Origin: Candidatus Hydrogenedentota bacterium
Lineage (GTDB): Bacteria > Hydrogenedentota > Hydrogenedentia > Hydrogenedentales > SLHB01
DNA: 64,000 nt
NCBI GenBank assembly: GCA_029552745.1
Contig: JAKPDK010000134.1
Coordinates: 1 to 64,000 of the forward strand
Reading direction: 5' to 3'
The notes under the pieces were generated by a model, which did no database searches, had not been told where the DNA came from, and was given only the letters and a program-made list of their open reading frames with translations. The first letter of the stretch is position 1. Every line of letters starts with the position of its first letter. The position numbers and the translations under genes are program-made. Below are positions 24,861 through 33,992 of this stretch, one piece after another.

Positions 24861-26537
24861 GTGGAGCGAGGATTCGTCGTTATAGGAGAGGGTGAAGATC
24901 GGAAACGTATTCCGGTCATTTCGTCCTTGCTGATCGGTCGGTCGGTTGATTGTGACATTTCCATCGATGACGCGGCGGCATCTCGGCATCACGTGGAGAT
25001 TTTTGTCAAAGAGGGGAAGTTTTGTTGGCGGGACTTGGGAAGTACCAACGGGACGCTGATCAACGGCAATTTGATGACGGAGGGGGTGCTTCAAGATGGT
25101 GACCGTATTCAGATAGGGGAAACCTGTCTGCGTTTCGAGGCAGAGTCGGTGCCTGAAGCGCCCGATGGAGAGGACTCCACCTTATTTGCCACCTTACTCG
25201 ATGGTCAAGGTAAAGTACTGGCGCGTTCCCCCGAAGATGCCAAATCCGAACAGCTTCTTCGCGCGGTGTACACCATCATGAATCAGATCGCCTCCAACTA
25301 TGATCCCTGCAGTCTTGTGGATCAGGTGTTGGAGACTTCCATGAAAGCCATTGCGGCGCAACGGGCAGCGGTTCTTTTTGCGGATCCGTCAACGGACGAG
25401 CTACTGCCATGTCCGGTATGTCATTCGTTTCATATTATTCAGGATGGGCGATTACGTAAAGTGGATCGTGGCGGGGTCCGCGTGAGTAGCACGGTGGCGC
25501 ACCGCGTTCTTGCGATGGGGGAGAGTGTGCTTTATCAGGATACGCAAAGTGCTGGGGACATTAGCAGCGCCCAAAGCGTTGTGTCGATGCATGTACGTTC
25601 GATCATGTGTGTGCCGCTGCGTGCCAAGCAGAAAATCCTTGGGTTGTTGTACGTGGATACCGATAAACCGGGGCACTCGTATACCCGTCAGGACATGTTG
25701 TTAACGACGGCGGTGGGGAACAGTGCAGGTCTTGCACTCGAAAATGCCCGGATGCACCTTCAAGTCATCGAAAAGGAGCGCACGGATCAAGAGATTCAAC
25801 ACGCCTGGTCGATACAGGAAGGGTTTTTGGTGCATGAATGGCCTCAGGATGACTCGCGGTATCGTGTGTATGGCGAGACAAAACCTGCGAAAGTGGTGGG
25901 TGGTGATTTTTACGATTTTGTCCAGCCGGATAAAGACCGCGTGGGAGTGCTGATAGGGGATGTCAGCGGCAAAGGAGTTCCTGCGGCGTTGACGATGGCG
26001 CAGCTGCTCGCTACATTTCGTTTATGTGTGCTCCGTGAGACATCGCCGGCAGCGGTGTTATCCCTTTTGAACACGAGTCTCTATAAGCGTAGTCGGTTTG
26101 GCATGTTTTGTACAGTTTGTTTTGCCGTGCTCGATTTGAAGACGGGCGCAGTGGTCTGCGCTAATGCGGGACACCATCCACCGTTGCGGGTGGGTAAAGG
26201 AGGGGCGGAGCTTTTGGCAGAAGCCAGCGGCCCTCCGATTGGGGTTCTTCCGGATGCGTCTTGGACGGATTCCCAGCTAACCCTTACCCCGGGAGATACG
26301 CTATTGCTTTATACAGATGGAGTTGTGGAGGCTCGAGGCATGCACACGCGACGGGGCACCTCCAGTGTGGCGGCGGATGAGTTTGGGGTACGCAACTTGA
26401 GCCGTGTAGCCCAGATCTTTTGGAAGGAATCCCCGAAGGAAATGATTTCTGGTGTAAACCAGAGTGTCCGTGAGTTCACGGCACCCGCGCTTCCCCATGA
26501 CGACTGTACCATGATCGCCGTGCGGTATGACGGATAA
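24861..26537 (+). CDS. FHA-GAF-PP2C (RsbU/SpoIIE-type) serine phosphatase
   Basis: 558 residues, GTG start with GGGAGG upstream. An FHA domain (about residues 22-92: LIGRSVDCDI, then ASRHHVEIF, GSTNGTLING) binds phosphothreonine peptides. A GAF domain (about 135-300) has the VPLRAKQKILGLLYVDT core. A PP2C-type SpoIIE phosphatase domain (about 345-556) has VVGGDFYDF, GDVSGKGVPAAL, LLYTDGVVEAR and HDDCTMIAV, with the metal-binding Asp residues intact. The family dephosphorylates STAS anti-anti-sigma proteins. Overlapping by 11 bases with a downstream anti-sigma kinase, and followed by a STAS gene, it forms a complete partner-switch module. The input (FHA, GAF) suggests response to an upstream Ser/Thr kinase and a small ligand. 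Confidence 0.95.
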   Translation: MERGFVVIGEGEDRKRIPVISSLLIGRSVDCDISIDDAAASRHHVEIFVKEGKFCWRDLGSTNGTLINGNLMTEGVLQDGDRIQIGETCLRFEAESVPEAPDGEDSTLFATLLDGQGKVLARSPEDAKSEQLLRAVYTIMNQIASNYDPCSLVDQVLETSMKAIAAQRAAVLFADPSTDELLPCPVCHSFHIIQDGRLRKVDRGGVRVSSTVAHRVLAMGESVLYQDTQSAGDISSAQSVVSMHVRSIMCVPLRAKQKILGLLYVDTDKPGHSYTRQDMLLTTAVGNSAGLALENARMHLQVIEKERTDQEIQHAWSIQEGFLVHEWPQDDSRYRVYGETKPAKVVGGDFYDFVQPDKDRVGVLIGDVSGKGVPAALTMAQLLATFRLCVLRETSPAAVLSLLNTSLYKRSRFGMFCTVCFAVLDLKTGAVVCANAGHHPPLRVGKGGAELLAEASGPPIGVLPDASWTDSQLTLTPGDTLLLYTDGVVEARGMHTRRGTSSVAADEFGVRNLSRVAQIFWKESPKEMISGVNQSVREFTAPALPHDDCTMIAVRYDG

Positions 26538-27030
26538 ACGTACAGGTATGACTAGCCGCGAAAAGATGGCGGAAGATATTCGACTGCGGATGGCATCTGA
26601 TGCGCGGCTTCTTTGCGCCGTTCGGGGTTTGGTGCGAGGATATTTTGGGAGTTTGGGATTTTCGGGAGACAAAGTCGAGTCAGTCATTTTGGCTATTGAC
26701 GAGGCGTGCGCCAATTCGATTCGTCACGCGTATCAACGGCGGTCGACGGGAATCATCGAGCTTGCGTTTCGCGCAGATGGCGACTTTGTAGAAGTGGTTG
26801 TTCGGGACTTCGGGAGGCCCGCGCGCCCTGCTGATGTTGCGGCGAGGCATGCAGAGTCGTTTTCGCGGGATTCTTTGCCTCGAGGAGGATTTGGTGTGCA
26901 GTTTATGAGGGAAGTATTCGACTCCGTCGAGTTTTCGCGCGGGAAACGGCGCGGCAACCAGGTGCAGATGCGTCTGAAAAGGCCTGCGACGGCGATCCCT
27001 TGTCCGGAAACCTACGACGGAAAGGTATAG
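26527..27030 (+). CDS. Anti-sigma-factor-type serine kinase (RsbW/SpoIIAB family)
   Basis: 167 residues; start 26527 overlaps the phosphatase gene. HATPase_c_2 fold with N-box LAIDEACANSIRHAY, G1 box VVRDFGRP and G2 box RGGFGVQFMREVFD. The protein would bind ATP and phosphorylate the Ser of a STAS partner, and in other systems also sequesters a sigma factor. No sigma factor gene occurs within this window, so the final target is unknown. The STAS partner is eight bases downstream. The C-terminal 25 residues after the fold are basic and unusual but short. Confidence 0.93.
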   Translation: MTDKRTGMTSREKMAEDIRLRMASDARLLCAVRGLVRGYFGSLGFSGDKVESVILAIDEACANSIRHAYQRRSTGIIELAFRADGDFVEVVVRDFGRPARPADVAARHAESFSRDSLPRGGFGVQFMREVFDSVEFSRGKRRGNQVQMRLKRPATAIPCPETYDGKV

Positions 27031-27037
27031 GGAGTTT

Positions 27038-27376
27038 ATGAAATCCATGACATTGCAGCTCGACACCGTGGATATCGGCAAGAACTGTCTCGTAAAAGTG
27101 GCGGGTGAAGTGGATTTATATAGTTCTCCGGAATTACGCACCGCTATCAACAAAGCCTTTGCCCGCGCCTCTTCTCTCGTGGCTGTGGACTTGCGTGACG
27201 TGGCGTACATGGATAGTTCGGGGGTGGCGACCTTAATTGAAGGACTCCGCAGTGGCATGCAGCAGCAGAAGACGTTTATCCTTGTGGCGCCCAGCAATCC
27301 CGTGATGAAAGTATTGCGGCTCTCGCGTCTCGACACCGTTTTCGAAATTCGTGACAATATGGAGGAGGAAACCTAG
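27038..27376 (+). CDS. STAS-domain anti-anti-sigma / MlaB-like protein
   Basis: 112 residues, one STAS domain: LVKVAGEVDLYSSPELR, then VAVDLRDVAYMDSSGVATLIEG. The DSSG motif contains the Ser that RsbW-type kinases phosphorylate. Position makes it ambiguous. It is the third gene of a phosphatase-kinase-STAS triad (RsbV-like), yet also sits just upstream of mlaE, where E. coli has the STAS protein MlaB, a cofactor of the MlaFE transporter. It may serve either or both. Eight bases separate it from the kinase gene and 41 from mlaE. Confidence 0.93.
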   Translation: MKSMTLQLDTVDIGKNCLVKVAGEVDLYSSPELRTAINKAFARASSLVAVDLRDVAYMDSSGVATLIEGLRSGMQQQKTFILVAPSNPVMKVLRLSRLDTVFEIRDNMEEET

Positions 27377-27417
27377 CCGACGAAATCCGCCGCGTTTCGG
27401 CTCAGGCAATCCCATGC

Positions 27418-28215
27418 ATGTCTATCGTGATTCACATAGTAGGGGCGCTGGGCAGGACAACGCTCAACGTGTTTCATTCGGTGCTGCGTGTTTGCCTACT
27501 GATTGTGGAGACCCTGCGATGGACATTTATCCAGCCCTTTCGGGGGAAGGGCCTGCGGTTCCGTAGCGCCGTACATCATTTCGTGGAATTTGGGGTCAAT
27601 TCTCTACCCATCGTGAGCCTCATTTGTTTCTTGATTGGTGCCATCATGGCGATGCAAGCGGCAAATCAATTACGCCGGTTTGGGGCGATGCAATACATCG
27701 CCCATTTGGTGGGCGTCGCCGCGATGCGCGAATTAGCTCCTTTGATGACCGCCATCCTCTTGACGGGCCGTAGCGGTTCGGCGATTACAGCGGAAATTGG
27801 AGCAATGCGCGTAGCAGAAGAAATCGATGCACTAGAAGTCATGGGGGTAAACCCGACTAAATTCCTTGTTGTGCCCAAGTTTTTAGGCATGCTCTTTGCC
27901 TTGCCTTGTCTGACAATTGTTGCCGTTTTTATCATGATTAGCGGGGGGTTTGCACTTTCGGTGTTGGGGTTGGGGTTAGAGCCGATTCAGTATCTCACGA
28001 ACACGGTGGATGCCATTCAGATGAAAGACTTTGCTACGGGCATGACCAAGAGTGTGTTTTTTGCTGTGGTCATCTGTTGGGTGGGCGTATATCGCGGGTT
28101 TCAAGTAGAAGGCGGCGCAGAAGGGGTGGGGCGAATGACCACCTCGTCTGTGGTCACATCCATCTTCTTCATCATCATTGTGGACCTCATTTTTACAGCG
28201 TTGTTTTTCTCATGA
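27418..28215 (+). CDS. mlaE: MlaE-type lipid ABC transporter permease
   Basis: 265 residues, about five to six transmembrane segments. The permease signature is complete (RELAPLMTAILLTGRSGSAITAEIGAMRV..EIDALEVMGVNP), as in MlaE/YrbE/TGD1. In E. coli MlaE carries phospholipid across the inner membrane together with MlaF (ATPase), MlaD (MCE ring) and MlaB (STAS), maintaining outer-membrane lipid asymmetry. The stop overlaps the mlaF start by four bases. Ribosome site upstream is weak. Confidence 0.95.
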   Translation: MSIVIHIVGALGRTTLNVFHSVLRVCLLIVETLRWTFIQPFRGKGLRFRSAVHHFVEFGVNSLPIVSLICFLIGAIMAMQAANQLRRFGAMQYIAHLVGVAAMRELAPLMTAILLTGRSGSAITAEIGAMRVAEEIDALEVMGVNPTKFLVVPKFLGMLFALPCLTIVAVFIMISGGFALSVLGLGLEPIQYLTNTVDAIQMKDFATGMTKSVFFAVVICWVGVYRGFQVEGGAEGVGRMTTSSVVTSIFFIIIVDLIFTALFFS

Positions 28216-29015
28216 CTACGGAGGTATCGACAGAATACATCATCGAGGTAAAAGACCTTGTGGTAAAGTACGGCGATCGGGTCGTGCTCGATGGGCTGAA
28301 TTTCCGTATTCGTCGGGGCGAAGTATTTGTTATTCTTGGAGGAAGCGGTTGTGGGAAAAGCACGCTATTGCGGACGTTGGTTGGGCTTCAAAGACCTTCT
28401 GCCGGTCAGATTCTTTTTCGGGGGGCAGACATTGCTCAGATGAATGACGATGAGTTAGTGGAAGTGCGGAAACGCATGGGCATGTGTTTTCAGGGCTCTG
28501 CGTTGTTTAATTCGATGACCGTTGCAGACAACGTTGCCCTGCCTTTACGGGAACATACGCGTCTGGAAGAATCCACGATTGAAATTATGACGAAGATAAA
28601 ATTGGAATTAGTGGGGCTGGGGGGTTGTGGGCATCTTTTGCCGTCAGAGCTGAGCGGGGGGATGCGTAAACGGGCAGGTTTGGCGCGGGCGATGGCGATG
28701 GACCCGGAAATCATTTTCTATGACGAGCCTTCTGCGGGTCTCGATCCTATCGTTGCTGCGGGGTTGGATAATCTCATCCGTAAATTGCAGAGCACCTTCA
28801 ATCTGACGAGTGTGGTTGTGACCCATGAAATGGCAAGTGTCGAAGTGATTGCGGATACCTTGTGCCTATTAAAAGGAGGAAGGATCATCGCCATGGGCAC
28901 GCTTGACGAAGTACGTGCCAACGACCATCCTTTTGTGAGACAGTTTTTTGAGCGGCAACCGGATGATGACGTGCAGGAAAATCCCGATTATATTCGTTCC
29001 TTGACGCAGGCGTGA
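28212..29015 (+). CDS. mlaF: MlaF-type lipid ABC transporter ATPase
   Basis: 268 residues, start at 28212 (ATGA with mlaE stop). Walker A GGSGCGKST (about residue 38), Q-loop FQGSALF, signature LSGGMRKRAGLARAMA, Walker B IIFYDEPSAG and switch His VVTHEM are all intact. The family energises lipid transport by MlaE/MlaD. It is followed by a 22-base gap to the MCE gene. Confidence 0.96.
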   Translation: MTTEVSTEYIIEVKDLVVKYGDRVVLDGLNFRIRRGEVFVILGGSGCGKSTLLRTLVGLQRPSAGQILFRGADIAQMNDDELVEVRKRMGMCFQGSALFNSMTVADNVALPLREHTRLEESTIEIMTKIKLELVGLGGCGHLLPSELSGGMRKRAGLARAMAMDPEIIFYDEPSAGLDPIVAAGLDNLIRKLQSTFNLTSVVVTHEMASVEVIADTLCLLKGGRIIAMGTLDEVRANDHPFVRQFFERQPDDDVQENPDYIRSLTQA

Positions 29016-29037
29016 GTTACGGTAAGGGAGTGCCCTT

Positions 29038-30063
29038 ATGGCGGATGACAGAAATCGTTATACGAGTGCAGAGATCAAGGCAGGGCTCCTCGTACTCACG
29101 AGTATGATTCTCTTTCTTCTGTTTTTTGCGGCGATACGAGGGATACATCCGACCCAACCACGTGCGGTATATCATGCTTATTTCACCGACATAGGCGGCC
29201 TTAATTTAGGCGCGCCGGTGCGTTTTGGCGGCTATAAGGTTGGGCGTGTGAACGCTATCGCTATTGATAAGGAACAACCGTCTCGAATCCGCGTGGACTT
29301 TGAACTTCCGCCTGATGTGCCGGTGAATGACGCGAGCCGCGCGTTTGTGGGACAGGTCTCATTAACTTCGGAGAAACATCTTGAAATTACGACGGGAGAT
29401 GTCGATGCCCCGAAGGTCTCCCCTGGTTCTGAGATTCCTACCCAACGTAAAGATCTTTTTGGCTTGGCGGGCGAAGTTGGGGGCAAAGTAGGCGATGTGC
29501 TCGACCGGGTCAAAGAACTACTGGAAAAGGAAGGCAAGGACCGTGAAACAGAAAAACCCGTAACGGTTCCGGGGGTATTGGAAAACATCGACGGCGCTGT
29601 TTCTGATTTGCGGGATGTGATGCAGGAAAACCGTGGAGATATCAAAGAGGTCCTGGCACGCCTGCCCGAGATCGAGGACACAGCCAAAAAACTCATTCAA
29701 CAGTTGCAAGACGTCGTTCATGAAAACCGAGAAGATCTTCGTGCCACGGTGTCTGACGCTCGGGCAACGGCTGCCTCGGCTCGGGAGGCGATGACAAAAA
29801 TCGAAGGTATTGCCGGCGATGCCGCTAAGGTCGCGGCACGCCTTGAGGGAATGGCGGATGATTTGCAGACGATTCTTACGAATGCTTCCGAGGCGAGTGC
29901 GGACATGCGCGACATACTTCAAGAAAACAAGCCGCGGATTGAGGACATCATCGCCGAGTTGCGGGAGGCAGCCCGTTATGCGCGCGGGTTTGCACATGAG
30001 ATTATGGAACAGCCCCAGTCCCTCATTCGCGGGGTGAAACCCCAAGGGCGGGAGAGCCGGTAG
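29038..30063 (+). CDS. mlaD: MlaD-type MCE-domain protein with long coiled coil
   Basis: 341 residues: an N-terminal transmembrane helix (about residues 17-38), an MCE domain (about 45-125, with YFTDIGGLNLGAPVRFGGYKVGRV) and about 200 residues of predicted helix, with repeated D.Rxxxx.NR heptads and a short C-terminal tail. MCE proteins form hexameric rings that pass lipids between membranes. E. coli MlaD has only a short tail, so the long helical part may form a tunnel or needle, as in PqiB/LetB or Mce1. Ribosome site GGGAG just upstream. Confidence 0.93.
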   Translation: MADDRNRYTSAEIKAGLLVLTSMILFLLFFAAIRGIHPTQPRAVYHAYFTDIGGLNLGAPVRFGGYKVGRVNAIAIDKEQPSRIRVDFELPPDVPVNDASRAFVGQVSLTSEKHLEITTGDVDAPKVSPGSEIPTQRKDLFGLAGEVGGKVGDVLDRVKELLEKEGKDRETEKPVTVPGVLENIDGAVSDLRDVMQENRGDIKEVLARLPEIEDTAKKLIQQLQDVVHENREDLRATVSDARATAASAREAMTKIEGIAGDAAKVAARLEGMADDLQTILTNASEASADMRDILQENKPRIEDIIAELREAARYARGFAHEIMEQPQSLIRGVKPQGRESR

Positions 30064-30072
30064 GAGGGAGAA

Positions 30073-30627
30073 ATGACGGCGAAGAGGCTTGTGTTGCTGG
30101 TGATGTTTGCTTCAGGTTGTGCCACAACTTCAAAACCGATTCACTATTACACGCTCGATATGACTCCCTCCGGTAAAGCGCTGTGTTCGCGAGGTATAGT
30201 CATAGAAATATTTCGTTCAGCCGAGCCCCTGTTGCGACGTAACATCATGATTAAGGCGACACCGACTCAGGTGGAGTACTACGCCGCGGACGAATGGGTG
30301 GCTAGCGTGGATGAGTTGGTCACGCAAAAACTGAGGGCTGAATTGGGTGAGAACAACCCCCAACGCCGCGAGGCAGTTCTTTCGGGTACTGTACTCGCTT
30401 TTGAGCAACAAGACACAACCAATGGGGCGCGGGCTTATGCAAAAGTTCATGTAACCGTGCGGAAATGGCAAGATGCGCGCGAGAAGGAATGGTTGTTAGA
30501 AAAAACCTATGATGCCGCCGTGGATATGAAGGCGCCGAAGCCTGGCGCTGCGGCAGAGGCTTTGTCCAGGGCATTGGAACAGATCGCCGCACAGATTGCC
30601 GCAGATATTCAAAATCTCCCCTTGTAA
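30073..30627 (+). CDS. ABC-transport auxiliary lipoprotein (PqiC/LinL-like)
   Basis: 184 residues with a lipobox (MFASGC) at residue 16 and the ABC_trans_aux fold (PIHYYTLDMTPSGK; LLRRNIMIKATPTQVEYYAADEWV; Ser-Val-Asp-Glu-Leu-Val near 75). PqiC- and LinL-type lipoproteins sit in the outer membrane as the end station of MCE transport. Nine bases after mlaD and ending the operon. Confidence 0.85.
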   Translation: MTAKRLVLLVMFASGCATTSKPIHYYTLDMTPSGKALCSRGIVIEIFRSAEPLLRRNIMIKATPTQVEYYAADEWVASVDELVTQKLRAELGENNPQRREAVLSGTVLAFEQQDTTNGARAYAKVHVTVRKWQDAREKEWLLEKTYDAAVDMKAPKPGAAAEALSRALEQIAAQIAADIQNLPL

Positions 30628-30711
30628 CTTCGAATAACGAACAGACGGTTTTGACTTCACAGTTTTCTGTATCACAAAAAGGTATCAAGTAGATTGGAAG
30701 GGGATCCTCGT

Positions 30712-31500
30712 ATGGGAAAAGCAGTTGCCCTGATTACGGGCGCTAGTCGTGGTATAGGCAGAGGTATCGCGATCGAGCTGGCAAAACACGGGTATGATAT
30801 CGCCGGGGTAGCTACGCGCTACGAACCGGACAATCTCGAAAAAGGCTTGGCGGAAGTCGAAAAGCGCGTGGAGCACTTGGGTGTTCGGTTTTTGCCTGTT
30901 GTCGGCGATATCTCTGACCTGGCATCTCATGATCGCATGGTTCAACAGGTATTGGATGAGTTTGGGGCTATTGATGTGCTTGTCAACAACGCGGGCGTCG
31001 CCCCGTTACAACGTCTCGATATTCTCGAAACAACCGCAGAAAGTTTTGACCGTCTTATAGCTATCAATGTTCGTGGACCTTTCTTCCTTACGCAACTTGT
31101 GGCGCGTCGCATGATCGAACAGGTCGCTGAAAAGCGGGCGTATACCCCCAAGATCATTTTTGTGACCAGTATCTCATCGCACACGGCAAGCCCCAATCGT
31201 GCGGAGTATTGCATTAGTAAGGCAGGACTGAGCATGGCTGCCCAAAACTATGCGGTGCGCCTTGCAGACCACGGCATATTGGTCTTTGACGTGCGACCCG
31301 GTATCATCCAGACAGACATGACGTCAGGTGTCAAGGAGAAATACGACCGATTAATCAGTTCGGGGCTTTTGTTGCAACGACGCTGGGGGACGCCGGAAGA
31401 TGTGGGGAAGGTGTGCGTTGCTCTTGCAGACGGATACCTTGACTATGCCACGGGCACGGTGATTGAAGTGGGGGGAGGTTTTGGCATCCACAGGTTGTAG
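30712..31500 (+). CDS. Short-chain dehydrogenase/reductase (FabG-like)
   Basis: 262 residues from ATG 30712, with GGAAGGGG about ten bases upstream. Rossmann motif TGASRGIGRGIA, NNAG at about residue 93, and the catalytic triad S (SISSHT), Y and K in AEYCISKAG. Near the C-terminus GGFGIHRL ends with the usual GG. This is a 3-oxoacyl-ACP-reductase-like SDR, possibly acting on a sugar or polyol given its neighbours; substrate not determinable. The loop between the Rossmann and catalytic parts is longer than in FabG (EQVAEKRAYTPK). It ends convergently with the sugar kinase. Confidence 0.92.
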   Translation: MGKAVALITGASRGIGRGIAIELAKHGYDIAGVATRYEPDNLEKGLAEVEKRVEHLGVRFLPVVGDISDLASHDRMVQQVLDEFGAIDVLVNNAGVAPLQRLDILETTAESFDRLIAINVRGPFFLTQLVARRMIEQVAEKRAYTPKIIFVTSISSHTASPNRAEYCISKAGLSMAAQNYAVRLADHGILVFDVRPGIIQTDMTSGVKEKYDRLISSGLLLQRRWGTPEDVGKVCVALADGYLDYATGTVIEVGGGFGIHRL

Positions 31501-31548
31501 GTCGTCCCCTCCCTTGTCACTGATCATGAACGGAACCGTTGTCTGTCG

Positions 31549-33081
31549 TTAGTCCGATGTCTCGTGAATTGTCCGATGGAGTTCGTGGAGAAGAGGTTTC
31601 AATAGGGGCCAAATCTGACGATATTGGTCGTATCGTGTACGGTAAAACTCCACAAGAGATGGGTTTGGTTCGAAGGGGTGTCCTTTCCGCGTCATTGCCC
31701 GTGAACCGTCGGGGGCAGAAACGAAAATGCCCGTCGCGGAGCCCGCTAGAATCGCGCTGCCGAGCGCACCCGCCTCGGGTACTTCCATCCGAACCAAGGG
31801 ACAATTCAAAATGTCTGCAGCTATCTGCAACCACGCGTCGGATTTACTTCCTCCTCCGACGGCGCGTAATTCATGGATTTGAATGCCTGCTGCCGCGGCG
31901 GCATCGACGCATTCGCGCAGATAGAAAACGACGCCTTCCATGATGCCACGCATGATGTCGCCGCGTGGAGTTTCGAGTTTAAGCCCCAAGATGACGCCAC
32001 TGGAATCAGCCACAAACTCCGGGGGACCTGTCGGTGCGAAGTGAGGCAGCACCAACACCGATGAAGGCTGCGAAGAAACTTCGCGCATAAGCAGGTCGTA
32101 CACATTGACACCCGTTTGCGACGCTAGGCTCTGGGCATCGTGAGCGAAGGTTTCACGAAACCATTTGAGAAGGCTTCCGCCGTGATTGTAGAGAAACGAG
32201 ACAAAGCAGTTTGGTGCAGCATGATGTTCGGTGTTCAGCCCATAAGGGAGCATCTTTGCTGGCTCCGGTCGGGAGTGATAAACCGGGGCGATGCAAAAGT
32301 AGGTACCCATGCCAAACATGGCGCTGCCTTCTTCTACAACGCCGCACCCCAGAGCATTGGCGCACTGGTCGTGTGCCCCGGAAACGACGGCCACCGGTTT
32401 GTTACCCAACCCGAGTTCAGCAGCAATTTTTGGTGACACTTCCCCGATTAAGGTACCAGACGGTACGGTAGGTGGGAGCTTTTCGACATCAAGACCCGCG
32501 ATATCAAACAATTCGTTCGACCAAGTTTTCTGTTCTAAATCAAACAACAAAGTGCGGTTGGCGAGGGAGTAATCCACGACAGGGTCAGCCCCGAGCATGA
32601 AACTGACAAAACCCGCCCAGTGGAGGAATTTATAGGTGCGCTCATATAAGTCCGGCTGATGGTCCCGAAGCCAAAGGAGTTTCGTCAACGTGTAATGGTT
32701 CCCAGGGGTATTTCCATTAATGCGGTAAAGTCTGTCCGGCGGGCAGACACGGGTGAACTGCGGCACGTACTCCGCGCCGCGTTCATCAAAGTTCAGAATG
32801 GAATTACCCAAAATGGCGCGGTCCTGCGAAACGGGTACAACGGCTTCTCCGAGAGACGACACGGCCAGCGCAGACACCGGGTCGTGGACGCATGCCGCTG
32901 CCGTACTTTGGATTACCTCTTTAACGTTCTCCCACACCTCTTGGGCGTTGAGCTCCGCTTCTCCAGGCTTTTTCCGCACAATGTCGTATTCTCGGTACGC
33001 GGATGCAAGGAGGCGTCCATCTTCACGAAAAGCGCACGCCTTGCAACCAGTTGTGCCAACATCAACACCCAGAAGACTCAT
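31549..33081 (-). CDS. FGGY-family carbohydrate kinase (xylulokinase/fuculokinase-like)
   Basis: 510 residues. FGGY_N begins with SLLGVDVGTTGCKACAF, and FGGY_C contains VVSGAHDQCANALGCG, HFAPTG and AVGGGSKSDAWLQIAADI. The catalytic base lies in GAHDQ. Third gene of an isomerase-aldolase-kinase operon; ATG 33081 overlaps the aldolase stop (ATGA). Would phosphorylate the ketose made by the isomerase before aldol cleavage. FGGY specificity cannot be read by eye; L-fuculose, D-xylulose or related ketoses are all possible. Confidence 0.9.
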   Translation of the reverse strand: MSLLGVDVGTTGCKACAFREDGRLLASAYREYDIVRKKPGEAELNAQEVWENVKEVIQSTAAACVHDPVSALAVSSLGEAVVPVSQDRAILGNSILNFDERGAEYVPQFTRVCPPDRLYRINGNTPGNHYTLTKLLWLRDHQPDLYERTYKFLHWAGFVSFMLGADPVVDYSLANRTLLFDLEQKTWSNELFDIAGLDVEKLPPTVPSGTLIGEVSPKIAAELGLGNKPVAVVSGAHDQCANALGCGVVEEGSAMFGMGTYFCIAPVYHSRPEPAKMLPYGLNTEHHAAPNCFVSFLYNHGGSLLKWFRETFAHDAQSLASQTGVNVYDLLMREVSSQPSSVLVLPHFAPTGPPEFVADSSGVILGLKLETPRGDIMRGIMEGVVFYLRECVDAAAAAGIQIHELRAVGGGSKSDAWLQIAADILNCPLVRMEVPEAGALGSAILAGSATGIFVSAPDGSRAMTRKGHPFEPNPSLVEFYRTRYDQYRQIWPLLKPLLHELHRTIHETSD

Positions 33082-33992
33082 GACTCCACCACATCCAATG
33101 CACTGCGGGTTCCTGAGAGTTCAAAGTATTCGCGTAACATCCACAACGTGCGCTCATAAACAGCATCTTGCGCCGCGTTCAGGTCACCCGTTTGGCGCAA
33201 GGCATTTTCGTAGACCTGACGAATTTCGGTTCCGATGTTGATCTTGGCGATGCCGTTCCGGATGGCTTCTCGTACATAGGTCCGGTCAATCCCTGAACCT
33301 CCGTGTAGCACCAAGGGAACCCCCGTGGCATCGCGAAGCCTTCGTAGGTGATCGATATTGATTTTGGCAGTCACTTTGGGTTTATCGCGCAAGGCGCCCG
33401 ACACTGCCCCGTGGATATTGCCCACTGCCACAGAAAGCCAATCACACGCGGTTTCTTTCACAAACCGAGCGGCTTCCTCCACGTCGGTGAAGCCTTTTCC
33501 TGTTGCAAAAAGCTCTTCGTATGGCGGGGGCGGGCCGGCTTCATGGCCAAAAACGGCCCCCAATTCAGCCTCACAGGGTACGCCAGCTTGGTGCGCCATC
33601 TCCGCAATCTGCGCCGTGGCTTGAATGTTTTCTTCGAGCGGTAATCGGGAACCATCTACCATAACAGAATGGTAGCCAAGTTGCAGCGCCTCCGAGATAT
33701 CCCGGACATAATCCACTCGTTGCCCGTCTTCATCGATAACAGGAACATGGTCAAGATGTAAGCGGACATACCTGGTGTTCTCGTATTTCTTGTACGTTTC
33801 AAACACGGCTTTTGCGCTCTTGGCGTCGAACTTGTACCACTCCAGCCGTGCCGTCGCTACAAAGGCAAAACAGTCCGCATCGCAAACAGCCCTGATGATA
33901 GGTTCTATCATCGGTAGATAGGGCACATTGAATGCGGGAACGACGAGACCCGCCCGCCAAGCGTTTCTCACGATAACCCCACTGTTGATCAT
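33078..33992 (-). CDS. Class II fructose/tagatose-bisphosphate-type aldolase
   Basis: 304 residues. Zinc-dependent class II aldolase fold: HLDHVPVID with the catalytic Asp and first zinc His, GSRLPLEENI, EAELGAVFGHEAG, AVGNIHGAV and VLHGGSGI with the further zinc His residues. Closest in outline to KbaY/GatY/FbaA (F_bP_aldolase). It cleaves a ketose bisphosphate or ketose-1-phosphate to DHAP and an aldehyde. The gene lies between isomerase and kinase, overlapping both by four bases, so all three proteins are made in coordinated amounts. Confidence 0.92.
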   Translation of the reverse strand: MINSGVIVRNAWRAGLVVPAFNVPYLPMIEPIIRAVCDADCFAFVATARLEWYKFDAKSAKAVFETYKKYENTRYVRLHLDHVPVIDEDGQRVDYVRDISEALQLGYHSVMVDGSRLPLEENIQATAQIAEMAHQAGVPCEAELGAVFGHEAGPPPPYEELFATGKGFTDVEEAARFVKETACDWLSVAVGNIHGAVSGALRDKPKVTAKINIDHLRRLRDATGVPLVLHGGSGIDRTYVREAIRNGIAKINIGTEIRQVYENALRQTGDLNAAQDAVYERTLWMLREYFELSGTRSALDVVES

